From JBCCCJ01 sp039029315 (lineage in GTDB: Bacteria > Bacteroidota > Bacteroidia > J057), in the NCBI GenBank assembly GCA_039029315.1, contig JBCCGK010000004.1, positions 134,850 through 198,849 of the forward strand: a stretch of 64,000 bases of DNA, written 5' to 3'. The translations under genes were made by a program, and so were the position numbers. Of this stretch, positions 28,001 through 36,258 are shown one piece after another. Each line of letters starts with the position of its first letter. Position 1 is the first letter of the stretch. Under the pieces are notes generated by a model. It made no database searches and had not been told where the DNA came from. It saw only the letters and a list, made by a program, of their open reading frames with translations.

Positions 28001-28113
28001 ACGAGATTTCCAAAGAGGTAGGCGATGTGTTGGGAGATGAAGCAAAAAGTCAATTGGAAGAGTTGAAAAACAAGTTTGGACTTCCTAAACGGAAGAAAAA
28101 GAAGAAAAAATAA
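25024..28113 (+). CDS. AsmA-family envelope protein
   Basis: The 1029-residue product has an N-terminal membrane anchor (IFKIAFFGLLAILLLLIATPFLF) and then the repeated beta-strand pattern of AsmA/TamB-like bridge proteins (LSFLKNFPNACISIQDFGL, DLKIKKILLDQPKVHVIV and the C-terminal DGFLIVSPIDLKAGDVVMTIGG near residues 835-860). Such proteins form hydrophobic grooves that span the periplasm and are linked to phospholipid transport and outer-membrane homeostasis. The last about 100 residues are a charged, amphipathic helix with repeats of the type LTETKEEVKDSIKELVEDTK, ending in a Lys tract (KRKKKKKK). No linked gene explains a specialised role; it is monocistronic and convergent with the zinc-ribbon gene. 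Confidence 0.85.
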   Translation: MKRIFKIAFFGLLAILLLLIATPFLFKDDIKTMIRDDANDMLNAHLYFGDVGLSFLKNFPNACISIQDFGLVGKGIFELDTLAQGKRFDLVVDLMSVISGSDLKIKKILLDQPKVHVIVLEDGQANYDIMKPDSTTVVEDTSTSNASFNIGLQEYRLTDANIRYEDATLPMDLILSGMNHSGSGDFTADVYELRTQTNIQALTAIYDGIAYLNKTSLDADAQLKVDMSRDMRIDFMDNEFTLNALTLGLDGYVAMPGDDIDMDLTYEAKQTTFKSLLSLVPGVYTEDFQEIETDGSLRFDGHVKGIYNDDRLPGFGLNAQVANAMMHYPDLPESITGIDMDLAVNNPDGELEHTHILLKEFHADLGSNPIDAQADISGMERVQLKGKLDANLNLGELTRMFPVEGIDLKGIFSLKASANGIYDEKTGSFPTVEGVMDMKDGYLKNADYPAELTELHFHGELQDVDGQLTSAVLEVPDFHLLLDGEPLDGSMRVQNFDNPTYALQAKGRLDLEKLMQIYPIDSMTLKGKLIVENFSTAGTYSDIEAERYTELPTSGNIQIQNLLYSDYELAAPITIDQGSAVFTPARIDIRGARGKLGKSDYQVDGYVDNYLAYALMENELLQGNMQLVSNTLDINEWMEEESPSTESSAPPSTSEESPYEAIPVPANLDVGFQARINKVMYEDLVLENMQGGLRVADETVQMEDLGFKMLGSNVLMSGEYKTQNPRQPSYHFFMDLKQLAVKKVVEHFPFVKEFAPALEFIDGICNTQFGIGGLLRSDMMPVLESINSEGLFNMLNGGLKQTPMLSSLSEKTKIESLGTLNLADASGKFEIRDGFLIVSPIDLKAGDVVMTIGGQQSLAGNLDYLVSLDAPSGKLDQAAIGALSNLTGAGLTTGDRLKINLTVGGTHSSPKISGGSGGTGDQLKDQLTETAEQKLEQQLGTDVELNKDSLTSQLTETKEEVKDSIKELVEDTKAQAKDTLQALVDDKKEEVKDEISKEVGDVLGDEAKSQLEELKNKFGLPKRKKKKKK

Positions 28114-28190
28114 GCTCCTGTAGTTCATGCAAACTCCATGAACATGCAGATCCATACACCTCATGCACACAATGGGAATCTTCAATATTC

Positions 28191-28406
28191 CTATTCCCCG
28201 TATTTATTTTTTAGTTTCTCAATGTCATCTTTCGTGGCTATCCATTCTTCCGAGTAGCCACAAGATTCGCAGACATATCGATCAACTCTTGCATAGCGAA
28301 AAATACCAGCAGAAATAAAATTGCCAGCACCATCTGATAATACCCGACCGGGAATTCGAAGGATTTTTGTGCCGGAACATTTGGGACAGGTGGTAGAGTT
28401 TTTCAT
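28191..28406 (-). CDS. Small zinc-ribbon protein
   Basis: The 71-residue product has two knuckles, CPKC near residue 8 and CESCGY near residue 48, forming one four-cysteine zinc ribbon with a Gly/Ala-rich segment between (LSDGAGNFISAGIF). The C-terminus (ATKDDIEKLKNKYGE) is helical. It resembles short stand-alone zinc-ribbon proteins of unknown role, possibly nucleic-acid or protein binding. The start is the ATG at 28406. Confidence 0.7.
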   Translation of the reverse strand: MKNSTTCPKCSGTKILRIPGRVLSDGAGNFISAGIFRYARVDRYVCESCGYSEEWIATKDDIEKLKNKYGE

Positions 28407-28451
28407 ATCGTTCAGGGATGCTTAATGTAGATTGTATGGGGAAGGGTATAG

Positions 28452-28467
28452 GGGGTATAAGGGATTG
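28452..28467 (+). repeat. 16-bp match to one arm of the clpX terminator
   Basis: GGGGTATAAGGGATTG here is identical to the reverse complement of 63437-63452 inside the structured terminator after clpX. It may be a fragment of the same dispersed repeat. The rest of 28407-28966 has only the leader features of the TonB receptor gene. Confidence 0.35.
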
Positions 28468-28740
28468 TCTCATTGTCTGGTTCCAGATACTCTCAATCTC
28501 TCCAAACTCAACTCTTGAAATCAGCAGGAAAATACGCCTTTTTTGCAAAAGCTTTTCCTCCCCTGATCAATGCAGGTTAATGCCATGTCCAGGACCAGAT
28601 CTACTAGCCTGTAGAATTGTGCAGGTCCAGGCCTGACTATGCGATATACATCCACACCATTATCTGAGGAGGGTTCCCTTCCCATATATGAACAAATCAT
28701 TAAATTTTTCAGAAAGCCTATACTTTAAGCAGCTTTTTGT

Positions 28741-28748
28741 TAATTTTG
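28741..28748 (+). promoter_or_regulatory. Candidate -7 element for the TonB receptor gene
   Basis: TAATTTTG fits TANNTTTG exactly. Upstream only weak TTTA elements are at the right distance. If used, the mRNA would have a leader of about 210 nt. Confidence 0.35.
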
Positions 28749-28880
28749 GCCCTTTGTTAGTAGGCGCATGAAACCTTCAAATCCTTGCTTTTGGTTTCTC
28801 GTTTTTCCCAATGTCACATTGAGGACAACAATCCCTGCCCGCCTTTACTATTCTCACACGCAAACTTATTTACGCTCGCG

Positions 28881-28900
28881 CCATCCTCGAAAGAGGGTGG
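28881..28900 (+). promoter_or_regulatory. Leader hairpin with GAAA tetraloop before the TonB receptor gene
   Basis: CCATCCTC-GAAA-GAGGGTGG is an 8-bp stem (one T-G pair) closed by a GNRA loop, followed a few bases later by GGTTTTT. It lies about 67 nt before the start codon and could be an attenuator or an mRNA-stability element. Confidence 0.4.
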
Positions 28901-28966
28901 GACTTGGTTTTTCATATGTTGAATTACATTCATTCCTTATTAATCACTAAACAGATTCACTGATTT

Positions 28967-31900
28967 ATGAAAGGAGCATTACACCCTCTGATGATTTTAA
29001 CCCTTTTGCTAGGCTTTGCTGTATCAGCCTGGGGACAAGGGGCTACTACTTCTACCATGTCTGGTAGAGTGCTCAATACAGGAGGGCAAACGATGGAAGG
29101 GGCCTCGGTCCTGGCCATCCACACTCCAACTGGCTCCAAGTATGGAGCTGTTGTCAACAGCAATGGGTACTATCGCATCTACAATATGCAGGTAGGAGGC
29201 CCCTACAGAGTGGTCGCATCTTATGTCGGCTACGCTGATCAAGCACAAGACAATGTCTATCTGAGTCTTGGGCAAACATACCGTCTCGATATGGAAATGA
29301 GTGAAGAAGGAGTAACAGTAGATGAAGTTCTCATCACTTCTACTCCAGGAGAAATCTTCGATGGAAACAGAACTGGTTCTGAGACCTATATCGGAGAAGA
29401 AGCAATCAACAACCTCCCTACAGTAAGCCGGGACTTCTTGCAGGATTTTGGTCGACTCACGCCACAAGCCAACCTCATCAATGGTGGGATATCACTTGCT
29501 GGTACCAACAACCGATTCAATGCCATCTTCATTGATGGTGCTGTCAACAATGATGTATTTGGATTGGCCAACTCTGGCACCAATGGCGGACAGGCCGGGA
29601 TTTCACCAATCAGCCCTGATGCGCTTGAGCAGGTACAGATCGTTCTGGCCCCTTATGATGTCAAGTTTGGCGGGTTCGCAGGTGGTGGAGTCAATGCGGT
29701 AACCAGAAGTGGAACCAACCAACTGGAAGCTTCAGCCTATTATTTCTTACGAAACGAACAATTGGCTGGAAAAACGCCTGGGGAGAATGTCCAAAATAGA
29801 ACCAGACTGGACCCCTTCACTGCGCAGACATATGGGTTCAGAGTAGGAGGCCCTATCATCAAGGACAAACTCTTCTTCTTCACCAATGTAGAGATTCAAA
29901 GAGAACAAGAACCCAAGCCCTTTACCTTCGATGGGTATGAGGGGGATTCTGATGAAAATGACCTCAACCAGTTGATCGACTTCCTCAAGTCTGAATACAA
30001 CTACGATCCAGGTGGATACAAGGACAATATTTCAACCAGAGATGGAGAGAAAATCCTTCTGAAACTAGACTGGAACATCAATGACAACCACAAATTGTCT
30101 GCACGCCACAGTTATGTAAGAGGTCGGGAATTGGATACCGATCGCCCCAACTCCAGAGAAATCCACTTTTTCAATTCTGGTGTAGATTTTCCATCAATCA
30201 CCAACTCTTCAGCTCTGGAATTGAAAAGTACATTGGCAGACAATATCTCCAATGACCTGATTCTTGGATTTACCTCTGTCAGAGATGACCGAGACATCAT
30301 CAGAGGCAATAATGAAGGCGACAACGCGATCTTCCCACGTGTTGAAATCACCGATGGAAATGGTGTTATCACAGTTGGAACAGATGCCTTCTCCTTGTCC
30401 AACATTGTGAACCAGGACGTACTGACTCTGACCAACAACCTGAACATTTATCAGGGGAATCATACATTTACCTTTGGGACTCACAATGAGCTGTTCAGAA
30501 TTCAGAATCTTTTTGTCGCCTTCTCTACGCCCTTGTACTTCTACAACAGCATGGAGAGCTTCATGGCCAAAGATCCTGCCTTCTCTCTTTTTGGACATGA
30601 GCAAGCCACCAATGGAGATGCCAATAGCATCCGATGGGGAGATGATGCGCTTCGCCTTGGGCCAACATTCAATGCCCTTCAGCTGGCTTTCTATGCACAG
30701 GATGAAATCCAGGTCAACAATGATTTCAAGCTGACCCTGGGATTACGAGCTGACGTCCCTGTCTATCTGGATGATGCCCCAGCCGCCAATCCTGAATTCA
30801 ACCAGACGACCATTCCTCTGCTTGAACAGCATTACGACCTCAAAGGGGCCCAAGCTGGTCTGCTGCCCAAAACGACTCTGATGCTCAGCCCGAGAATAGG
30901 CTTCAACTATGATGTAGGAGGACTTCAGCAGACACAGATCAGAGGTGGAGTAGGGATCTTCACCAGTAGAATCCCCTGGGTATGGCCAGGTGGTGTATAC
31001 ATTCGTACAGGCATGAATGCAGGTTCAGGAACTGGATTCGGCGCATTTACCCCACGTCCAGAGCAGTGGAGAGAGCGTGCAGGTCTGGGAAGCCCAGGTG
31101 GAGATGTCGACCTTTACACAGAAGACTTCAAATATCCTCAGGTATTCCGAGGAAGCCTCGGCTTTGACCAGAAACTTCCTGGCGGAATGGTCGGAACGCT
31201 CGAAGCTTCTTACACCAAGACATTGAACAATATTGATGTCAAGAGTGTGAACCTCAAACCTTCTACCGAGAAGTTGATTGGTGCAGATGATCGCCCGATC
31301 TTCGATCGAGGAGATGAAATCGATCCAACTTATAGCCGCATCACCTTGGTTGACAACACCAATGCTGGTTATACCTATAACATCACAGCCCAACTTCAGA
31401 AGCCTTTCAGTAATGGCCTTATTGCCAATCTGGCTTATTCCTATACTGATGGAATGGCTCTCTTCGATGGAACTTCATTCATCAATGCTTCTCAGTGGAG
31501 AGGCATCCATAGTGTACAAGGAAGAAACAACCCTGTTGTTGCTCGTTCATTTTTCGCTACTGGCTCTCGTGTGAGTGCCTGGGTATCAAAACGATTTGAG
31601 TATGCTGGTGCACTGGCTACGACCATTTCTCTTTTCTATAATGGACAGGATGGGCAGTTGTTCTCCTATACTTATGCCAATGGTCATAACCTGACCAATG
31701 AAGACTCTAGACGTCGTGCCTTGATTTATATCCCTCAAAACCAGAGTGATATTGTTTTTGCTGATGAGGCTAATGCTGCTGCACAATGGGCTGCCTTGGA
31801 TGCTTTCATCGAAGGAGATGAATACCTCCGTACACGCCGTGGAGACTATGCTGAGCGAAATGGACGTCGTACGCCTTTTGAGAATCTGTTTGATCTCAAG

Positions 31901-32203
31901 ATCGTTCAGGATCTCTTCGTCAAAGCTGGTGGATCAACACATGCCTTCCAGGTTACATTTGATGTATTCAATGTAGGTAATATGTTGAATTCAGCATGGG
32001 GAAAAAGCAATTTTGTCGGAAATGATGGCAATGTAGAGGTGATTCGATTCGAAGGATTTGCCAATGATGATCAAGGGAACCCAACCAATCAGCCAACTTT
32101 CTCTTTCCAGACTCCTAACGGAGATGTCTGGGATCTAAGCCAAACTGGTTTGAGAAGTGGCCGTTGGTCTTCTCAATTGGGGATTCGATACCTGTTCAAC
32201 TAG
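28967..32203 (+). CDS. Oar-like TonB-dependent receptor
   Basis: The 1078-residue precursor has a signal peptide ending near VSAWGQ, a carboxypeptidase-regulatory-like domain (about residues 27-110; SGRVLNTGGQTMEGASVLA and GYYRIYNMQVGGPYRVVASY), a plug (about 115-250; TSTPGEIFDGNRTG to GGFAGGGVNAVTRSGTNQLE) and a long outer-membrane barrel ending SQLGIRYLFN with the required aromatic. This is the architecture of the Oar/OmpA-like TonB receptors of Bacteroidota and myxobacteria, thought to import substrates or export proteins across the outer membrane. No SusD-like partner is adjacent, so it is not a classical PUL pair. Substrate unknown. Confidence 0.9.
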   Translation: MKGALHPLMILTLLLGFAVSAWGQGATTSTMSGRVLNTGGQTMEGASVLAIHTPTGSKYGAVVNSNGYYRIYNMQVGGPYRVVASYVGYADQAQDNVYLSLGQTYRLDMEMSEEGVTVDEVLITSTPGEIFDGNRTGSETYIGEEAINNLPTVSRDFLQDFGRLTPQANLINGGISLAGTNNRFNAIFIDGAVNNDVFGLANSGTNGGQAGISPISPDALEQVQIVLAPYDVKFGGFAGGGVNAVTRSGTNQLEASAYYFLRNEQLAGKTPGENVQNRTRLDPFTAQTYGFRVGGPIIKDKLFFFTNVEIQREQEPKPFTFDGYEGDSDENDLNQLIDFLKSEYNYDPGGYKDNISTRDGEKILLKLDWNINDNHKLSARHSYVRGRELDTDRPNSREIHFFNSGVDFPSITNSSALELKSTLADNISNDLILGFTSVRDDRDIIRGNNEGDNAIFPRVEITDGNGVITVGTDAFSLSNIVNQDVLTLTNNLNIYQGNHTFTFGTHNELFRIQNLFVAFSTPLYFYNSMESFMAKDPAFSLFGHEQATNGDANSIRWGDDALRLGPTFNALQLAFYAQDEIQVNNDFKLTLGLRADVPVYLDDAPAANPEFNQTTIPLLEQHYDLKGAQAGLLPKTTLMLSPRIGFNYDVGGLQQTQIRGGVGIFTSRIPWVWPGGVYIRTGMNAGSGTGFGAFTPRPEQWRERAGLGSPGGDVDLYTEDFKYPQVFRGSLGFDQKLPGGMVGTLEASYTKTLNNIDVKSVNLKPSTEKLIGADDRPIFDRGDEIDPTYSRITLVDNTNAGYTYNITAQLQKPFSNGLIANLAYSYTDGMALFDGTSFINASQWRGIHSVQGRNNPVVARSFFATGSRVSAWVSKRFEYAGALATTISLFYNGQDGQLFSYTYANGHNLTNEDSRRRALIYIPQNQSDIVFADEANAAAQWAALDAFIEGDEYLRTRRGDYAERNGRRTPFENLFDLKIVQDLFVKAGGSTHAFQVTFDVFNVGNMLNSAWGKSNFVGNDGNVEVIRFEGFANDDQGNPTNQPTFSFQTPNGDVWDLSQTGLRSGRWSSQLGIRYLFN

Positions 32204-32322
32204 CGGACAGAGTCTCGCGTTTTCTCAAAAAATGAAGATAGATGTTCATCCTCAGGATCAATAGCTATCAACAGGATTGAGATCTCCCAGGACTAAGAGG
32301 AAGTTTTTCCTCCAAATATTCC

Positions 32323-32356
32323 AAAGAAGCTTGATGGGAACATCAGGCTTCTTTCA
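32323..32356 (+). terminator. Terminator downstream of the TonB receptor gene
   Basis: AAAGAAGCTTGATG / CATCAGGCTTCTTT, a 14-bp stem with one wobble pair and a short GGAA loop, ending in TTTCATTT. It lies about 120 bp after the stop codon; the rest of 32204-32503 holds no gene. Confidence 0.6.
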
Positions 32357-32503
32357 TTTAGGAGCTGTTAATCATGTGTTTAAAAAGGATGTTGGAATCA
32401 TGGCTGTGCCAGTTTTGCACGCAATTCCGACTCATCAAGATTCCTCGCAAAAAGAGAGGTACCAGAACCCGAAATCTGTGCTGTTTCTTTCACATCCCAA
32501 TGG

Positions 32504-33511
32504 TCAAACAGATTCTCCAAACAATTTTTCACCAAAGCCCATCAAGCCTGTACCTCCTCCCGAATGGACGATCAACACATTCCCCCGAAGACGGTCCGCT
32601 TGAATGATGTGGCGAGCAGTACCAAATAATTTCGCAGTATAAATGGGATCCGTCAGGAGGCCCTCCTCTCGGGCCAGGCGCTTCACTTCCTTCACCACAC
32701 TGGCATTGACACTTCCGAAGGATTTGGCAGTTACAGGCCTATAGAGTTGAGGCAGGGTAGGAGCTGGCAACTCACTTCCATTCCATCCCTCAGACCATTG
32801 ACAGACATCCATCAATTGCTGAGCAAAATACGCTTCTGATCCTGCCACCAGGACGACATGCAGCTGCGCCGGATGCGCCAACCAATGATGAACCAGACAT
32901 GTCGCTCCTGCCATCAAAGCTGTCCCAGAGTCCAAAAAAATATGATCAAACTGAATTCCACTCTCTGCTTCATTCCGGATGATGTCTAACATCAGGCTAC
33001 AGGCACCAGGCAGGGCAGGCGCACAAGTTCCTCCTTCAGGCACCATAAAGTGTGTGGTTCCACTTTTTTCTAGAGATTCTTGAGCGATTGTTTCCACTTC
33101 TGACCAGGAGGAAGAATCAAGCCAGACAATTTCTTGTTGGTCTGCCAACAGATGCAACAATAATTGATTTCCCTGATATAGCTTGGCATGATTTTTTTTA
33201 AGAAACAATTGTACATCTATCCTATATTCTCGCAATAATTGCAACAGGCTGATCACATGATTGGATCTGGCTCCGCCAATCAAGGCGACCAACTGAACCT
33301 CTCTCTGTGAAAGCCAGGGAAGTAGAGAAGCATATTTTCGTTTTTTGCACCCACTGATTCCAAAGCCCGATTCATCCTCTCTCTTGACATAAACAGTAGC
33401 ATCCTTCTGTTCCAAACTCGATGCTTGATGAATCCGCGTTTTTGGGAGCAAATCTTTCTTGCAAAACGAAAAAATTCTTTTTGAAATAGTTTCTAACATA
33501 GAATGCTTCAT
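32504..33511 (-). CDS. PLP-dependent ACC deaminase / D-cysteine desulfhydrase family enzyme
   Basis: The 335-residue product has the fold type II PLP-enzyme pattern: KREDESGFGISGCKKRKYASLLPW, where the lysine of the usual GNKxRK motif sits in GCKKRK, then IGGARSNHVISLLQL (the phosphate-contacting SNH element) and a C-terminal IVHSGGGTGLMGF glycine loop. Members deaminate 1-aminocyclopropane-1-carboxylate or desulphurate D-cysteine; the Asn-to-Cys change before the lysine makes the substrate uncertain. Cytoplasmic. The start may be 33511 or 33499 (MLETIS). It is divergent from glmM. Confidence 0.82.
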   Translation of the reverse strand: MKHSMLETISKRIFSFCKKDLLPKTRIHQASSLEQKDATVYVKREDESGFGISGCKKRKYASLLPWLSQREVQLVALIGGARSNHVISLLQLLREYRIDVQLFLKKNHAKLYQGNQLLLHLLADQQEIVWLDSSSWSEVETIAQESLEKSGTTHFMVPEGGTCAPALPGACSLMLDIIRNEAESGIQFDHIFLDSGTALMAGATCLVHHWLAHPAQLHVVLVAGSEAYFAQQLMDVCQWSEGWNGSELPAPTLPQLYRPVTAKSFGSVNASVVKEVKRLAREEGLLTDPIYTAKLFGTARHIIQADRLRGNVLIVHSGGGTGLMGFGEKLFGESV

Positions 33512-33534
33512 GACACTGGTAATTTCCGCTGCAA

Positions 33535-33568
33535 TTTGGTGGGAAAATTCGATTTTTCTCTATCTTTG
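33535..33568 (+). promoter_or_regulatory. Bacteroidota promoter of the glmM gene
   Basis: TTTG at 33535-33538 and a perfect TANNTTTG (TATCTTTG) at 33561-33568 with a 22-bp spacer. The ATG at 33590 follows 21 bp later and fixes that start, since an in-frame ATG at 33503 would lie upstream of the promoter. Confidence 0.75.
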
Positions 33569-33589
33569 GCCGACACATCAAAATTCTCC

Positions 33590-34966
33590 ATGACACTGAT
33601 TTCTTCCATCTCCGGAACCAGAGGCACAATAGGTGGTTCAGCAGGCAATAATCTGACGCCTATTGACATTGTACAATTTGCCTCTGCATTTGGCACCTGG
33701 CTCTCTTTAAAGTCTGAATCACGCAAGATCGTCATCGGCAGAGATGCCCGTCCCTCCGGGGAGATGGTCCAACAACTCGTAACCGGCTCTATGATTGGGC
33801 TGGGATTTGACGTCATTGATCTTGGGCTCTCCACTACGCCTACGGTAGAGGTGGCTGTTCCAGAAATGGAAGCTGCTGGTGGCATTATCCTTACGGCTTC
33901 TCACAATCCTGTAGAGTGGAATGCCCTGAAACTTCTCAACTATCGGGGAGAATTTGTGACCAAAAAGGATGGCATGGAAATCCTGGAAATCCTCAATCAG
34001 GGGTATTATCAGTTCAGTGAGGTCCACAATCTGGGGAAGGTCAGAAAGGTTGAAAATTACGTACAAGAGCACATCAAGAAGATTCTGGCATTAAAGCTGG
34101 TCGACAGATATGCGATAGAAAAAGCCAATCTAAAGGTCGTGGTTGATGGGGTCAATAGCAGTGGAGGGGTTTATGTACCCGAAATGCTGGAAGCACTTGG
34201 GGTGAAGGATATTGTCAAATTGAATTGTGAGCCCAATGGTTGGTTCAGTCACAATCCAGAACCACTCGCCAAAAACCTTACAGAAATCTGCACCTATATC
34301 AAAGAACAGGGAGCTGATGTGGGCATCTGTGTTGACCCGGATGTTGATCGTCTGGTCTTTATTGACAATGAGGGCAATATGTTTGGGGAGGAATATACCC
34401 TGGTCGCTGTTGCTGATTATATTCTCGCCCATACCAAAAGTGCAGTTGTCTCCAACCTGTCTAGCAGTAGGGCATTGCGCGATGTGGCAGAGCGACATGG
34501 ATGCCGATATTATGCTTCTGCAGTTGGAGAGGTCAATGTTGTCGAGATCATGAAGCGGACAGATGCTTTGATTGGGGGAGAAGGAAATGGCGGAATCATT
34601 TACCCTGAACTTCACTATGGCAGAGATGCTCTGGTAGGGGTGGCCTTGTTTTTGTCACATTTGGTCAAATCTAGCAAAACAGTGGCCGAACTTCGGCAAG
34701 GATATCCATCCTACTTCATGTCCAAGCGAAAAATCCAGCTGGAAGAAGGCATGGACATTGACGGAATGTTGGCTGCATTTAAAAACAAGTATCAGCATGA
34801 GCAGGTCAATGATGTGGATGGTGTAAAAGTCGATTTTGCTGATTGCTGGGTGCATCTGAGAAAATCCAATACCGAACCGATCATTCGGGTCTATACAGAA
34901 GCCAAATCCCAGGAAGAAGCGGATGCATTGGCTGAACGAATCATGCGTGAAATAGAAAGTTTGTAG
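33590..34966 (+). CDS. glmM: Phosphoglucosamine mutase / phosphohexomutase
   Basis: The 458-residue protein has the four alpha-D-phosphohexomutase signatures: the phosphoserine loop TASHNP with Ser104, the metal loop D249-P-D-V-D-R254, the sugar loop GEGNGG (330-335) and a C-terminal phosphate-binding RKSNTEPIIRVYTEA. In Bacteroidota this form, with GGEGNGG, is the usual GlmM, converting glucosamine-6-P to glucosamine-1-P for UDP-GlcNAc and peptidoglycan synthesis. A phosphomannomutase/phosphoglucomutase role cannot be excluded from motifs alone. The cysteine desulfurase gene follows after 62 bp with no terminator between, so the two may be co-transcribed. Confidence 0.88.
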   Translation: MTLISSISGTRGTIGGSAGNNLTPIDIVQFASAFGTWLSLKSESRKIVIGRDARPSGEMVQQLVTGSMIGLGFDVIDLGLSTTPTVEVAVPEMEAAGGIILTASHNPVEWNALKLLNYRGEFVTKKDGMEILEILNQGYYQFSEVHNLGKVRKVENYVQEHIKKILALKLVDRYAIEKANLKVVVDGVNSSGGVYVPEMLEALGVKDIVKLNCEPNGWFSHNPEPLAKNLTEICTYIKEQGADVGICVDPDVDRLVFIDNEGNMFGEEYTLVAVADYILAHTKSAVVSNLSSSRALRDVAERHGCRYYASAVGEVNVVEIMKRTDALIGGEGNGGIIYPELHYGRDALVGVALFLSHLVKSSKTVAELRQGYPSYFMSKRKIQLEEGMDIDGMLAAFKNKYQHEQVNDVDGVKVDFADCWVHLRKSNTEPIIRVYTEAKSQEEADALAERIMREIESL

Positions 34967-35028
34967 TTCCTTCCGGCAATGTCGATATTTGAAGTTGGTT
35001 TTCCCATCGACCAATCAACTTTTTAGCT

Positions 35029-36174
35029 ATGAACATCTATTTAGATAATGCCGCTTCCACTCCGCTTGACCCGGAGGTATTTGCTCATATGACTCCTTTT
35101 TTTTGTGAGCAAATTGGGAATCCTTCCTCTACTCATGCGCATGGACGCAATCTGCGTAATCTGATCGAACAGGCACGTAAGACCATTGCAACCCACATCG
35201 GAGCCAATCCCAGAGAGATTTATTTCACCAGTGGAGGAACCGAGGCAGACAATATGGCCATTGTCGGAGCTGTTCAGGCTTATCCGATCACCCATATCAT
35301 CTCTACCGTCATTGAGCATCATGCAGTAACGCATACCATCGAGCATTTGGAGGCAGAAGGCAAAATCAAGGCGGTCTGGTTGCCCTTGGATCACAAAGGC
35401 AATATTGATCTGGACGATCTGCGATCAGCGCTCCAGCAAGCCCCCAAAGCACTGGTGTCCCTGATGCATGCCAACAATGAGATTGGCACCTTGCACGACA
35501 TTCATGCCATTGGCGAGATCTGTAAAGAGCATGATGCACTCTTTCATTCAGATACAGTCCAGACGATGGGGACATTGCGTTATGATCTGAGTTCGCTATC
35601 TATTGACTTTCTCGCTGCTTCTGCGCATAAATTCTATGGTCCCAAAGGCGTCGGATTCCTTTATATTCGCAAAGGTGTCAAGATTTCTTCTCTCATTTTG
35701 GGGGGGAGCCAGGAGCGAAATATGCGTCCGGGTACGGAGAACATCCCGGGTATCCTTGGGATGGCTTATGCTTTTGACAAATGCTACAAAAACCTCGATC
35801 ATAAGAACAAGCATCTCTGGTCCCTCAAGACTTATATGAAGGAGCAATTGGAACTGCGCTTGCCTGGTGTCACTTTCAATGGCGAAACGGAACCCGGCAA
35901 ATCCAATCCGACCGTTCTGAATGTTGCCATGCCCTGCAATGAAGCAGATTGCATGTTGCTGTTCAATCTCGACATTCATGGAATCTCTGTTTCGGGAGGC
36001 TCAGCGTGTAATTCTGGTGCCAATTTAGGCTCACATGTCCTTCGAGGGATCGGAGCGCCGCGCAATGCCCTGATGAATTCCATTCGCTTCTCATTTGGTA
36101 TGCCCAACACCAAGGAAGAGATTGACATTACCATTGGTAAGCTGCAAGAGATTGTAAAACAACCTGTGATATAG
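35029..36174 (+). CDS. Cysteine desulfurase (NifS/IscS type)
   Basis: The 381-residue product starts MNIYLDNAASTPLDPEV, the classic N-terminus of the family. It shows the TSGGTEADN PLP-phosphate element, the Schiff-base lysine in SAHKFYGPKG (Lys201) and the loop with the catalytic cysteine (VSGGSACNSG, Cys327). It removes sulphur from L-cysteine as a persulphide for Fe-S cluster assembly or tRNA thiolation. The short active-site loop with one Cys and SACNSG is nearer class I (IscS/NifS) than SufS. No isc or suf genes are adjacent, so it may serve tRNA thiolation. Likely co-transcribed with glmM. Confidence 0.93.
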   Translation: MNIYLDNAASTPLDPEVFAHMTPFFCEQIGNPSSTHAHGRNLRNLIEQARKTIATHIGANPREIYFTSGGTEADNMAIVGAVQAYPITHIISTVIEHHAVTHTIEHLEAEGKIKAVWLPLDHKGNIDLDDLRSALQQAPKALVSLMHANNEIGTLHDIHAIGEICKEHDALFHSDTVQTMGTLRYDLSSLSIDFLAASAHKFYGPKGVGFLYIRKGVKISSLILGGSQERNMRPGTENIPGILGMAYAFDKCYKNLDHKNKHLWSLKTYMKEQLELRLPGVTFNGETEPGKSNPTVLNVAMPCNEADCMLLFNLDIHGISVSGGSACNSGANLGSHVLRGIGAPRNALMNSIRFSFGMPNTKEEIDITIGKLQEIVKQPVI

Positions 36175-36258
36175 CAGCCGCCCTATTGGCAAAAAATAAG
36201 GAATCATTCTCCATCAGGGAAAAATATCTTATCTTCAAGGAAGTAAGAGATTCTACAT

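Noticed and set aside
33503..33589. Upstream ATG in the glmM frame
   Set aside because: It lies 5' of the predicted promoter (33535-33568) and has no match to the family N-terminus, which begins at the ATG at 33590.
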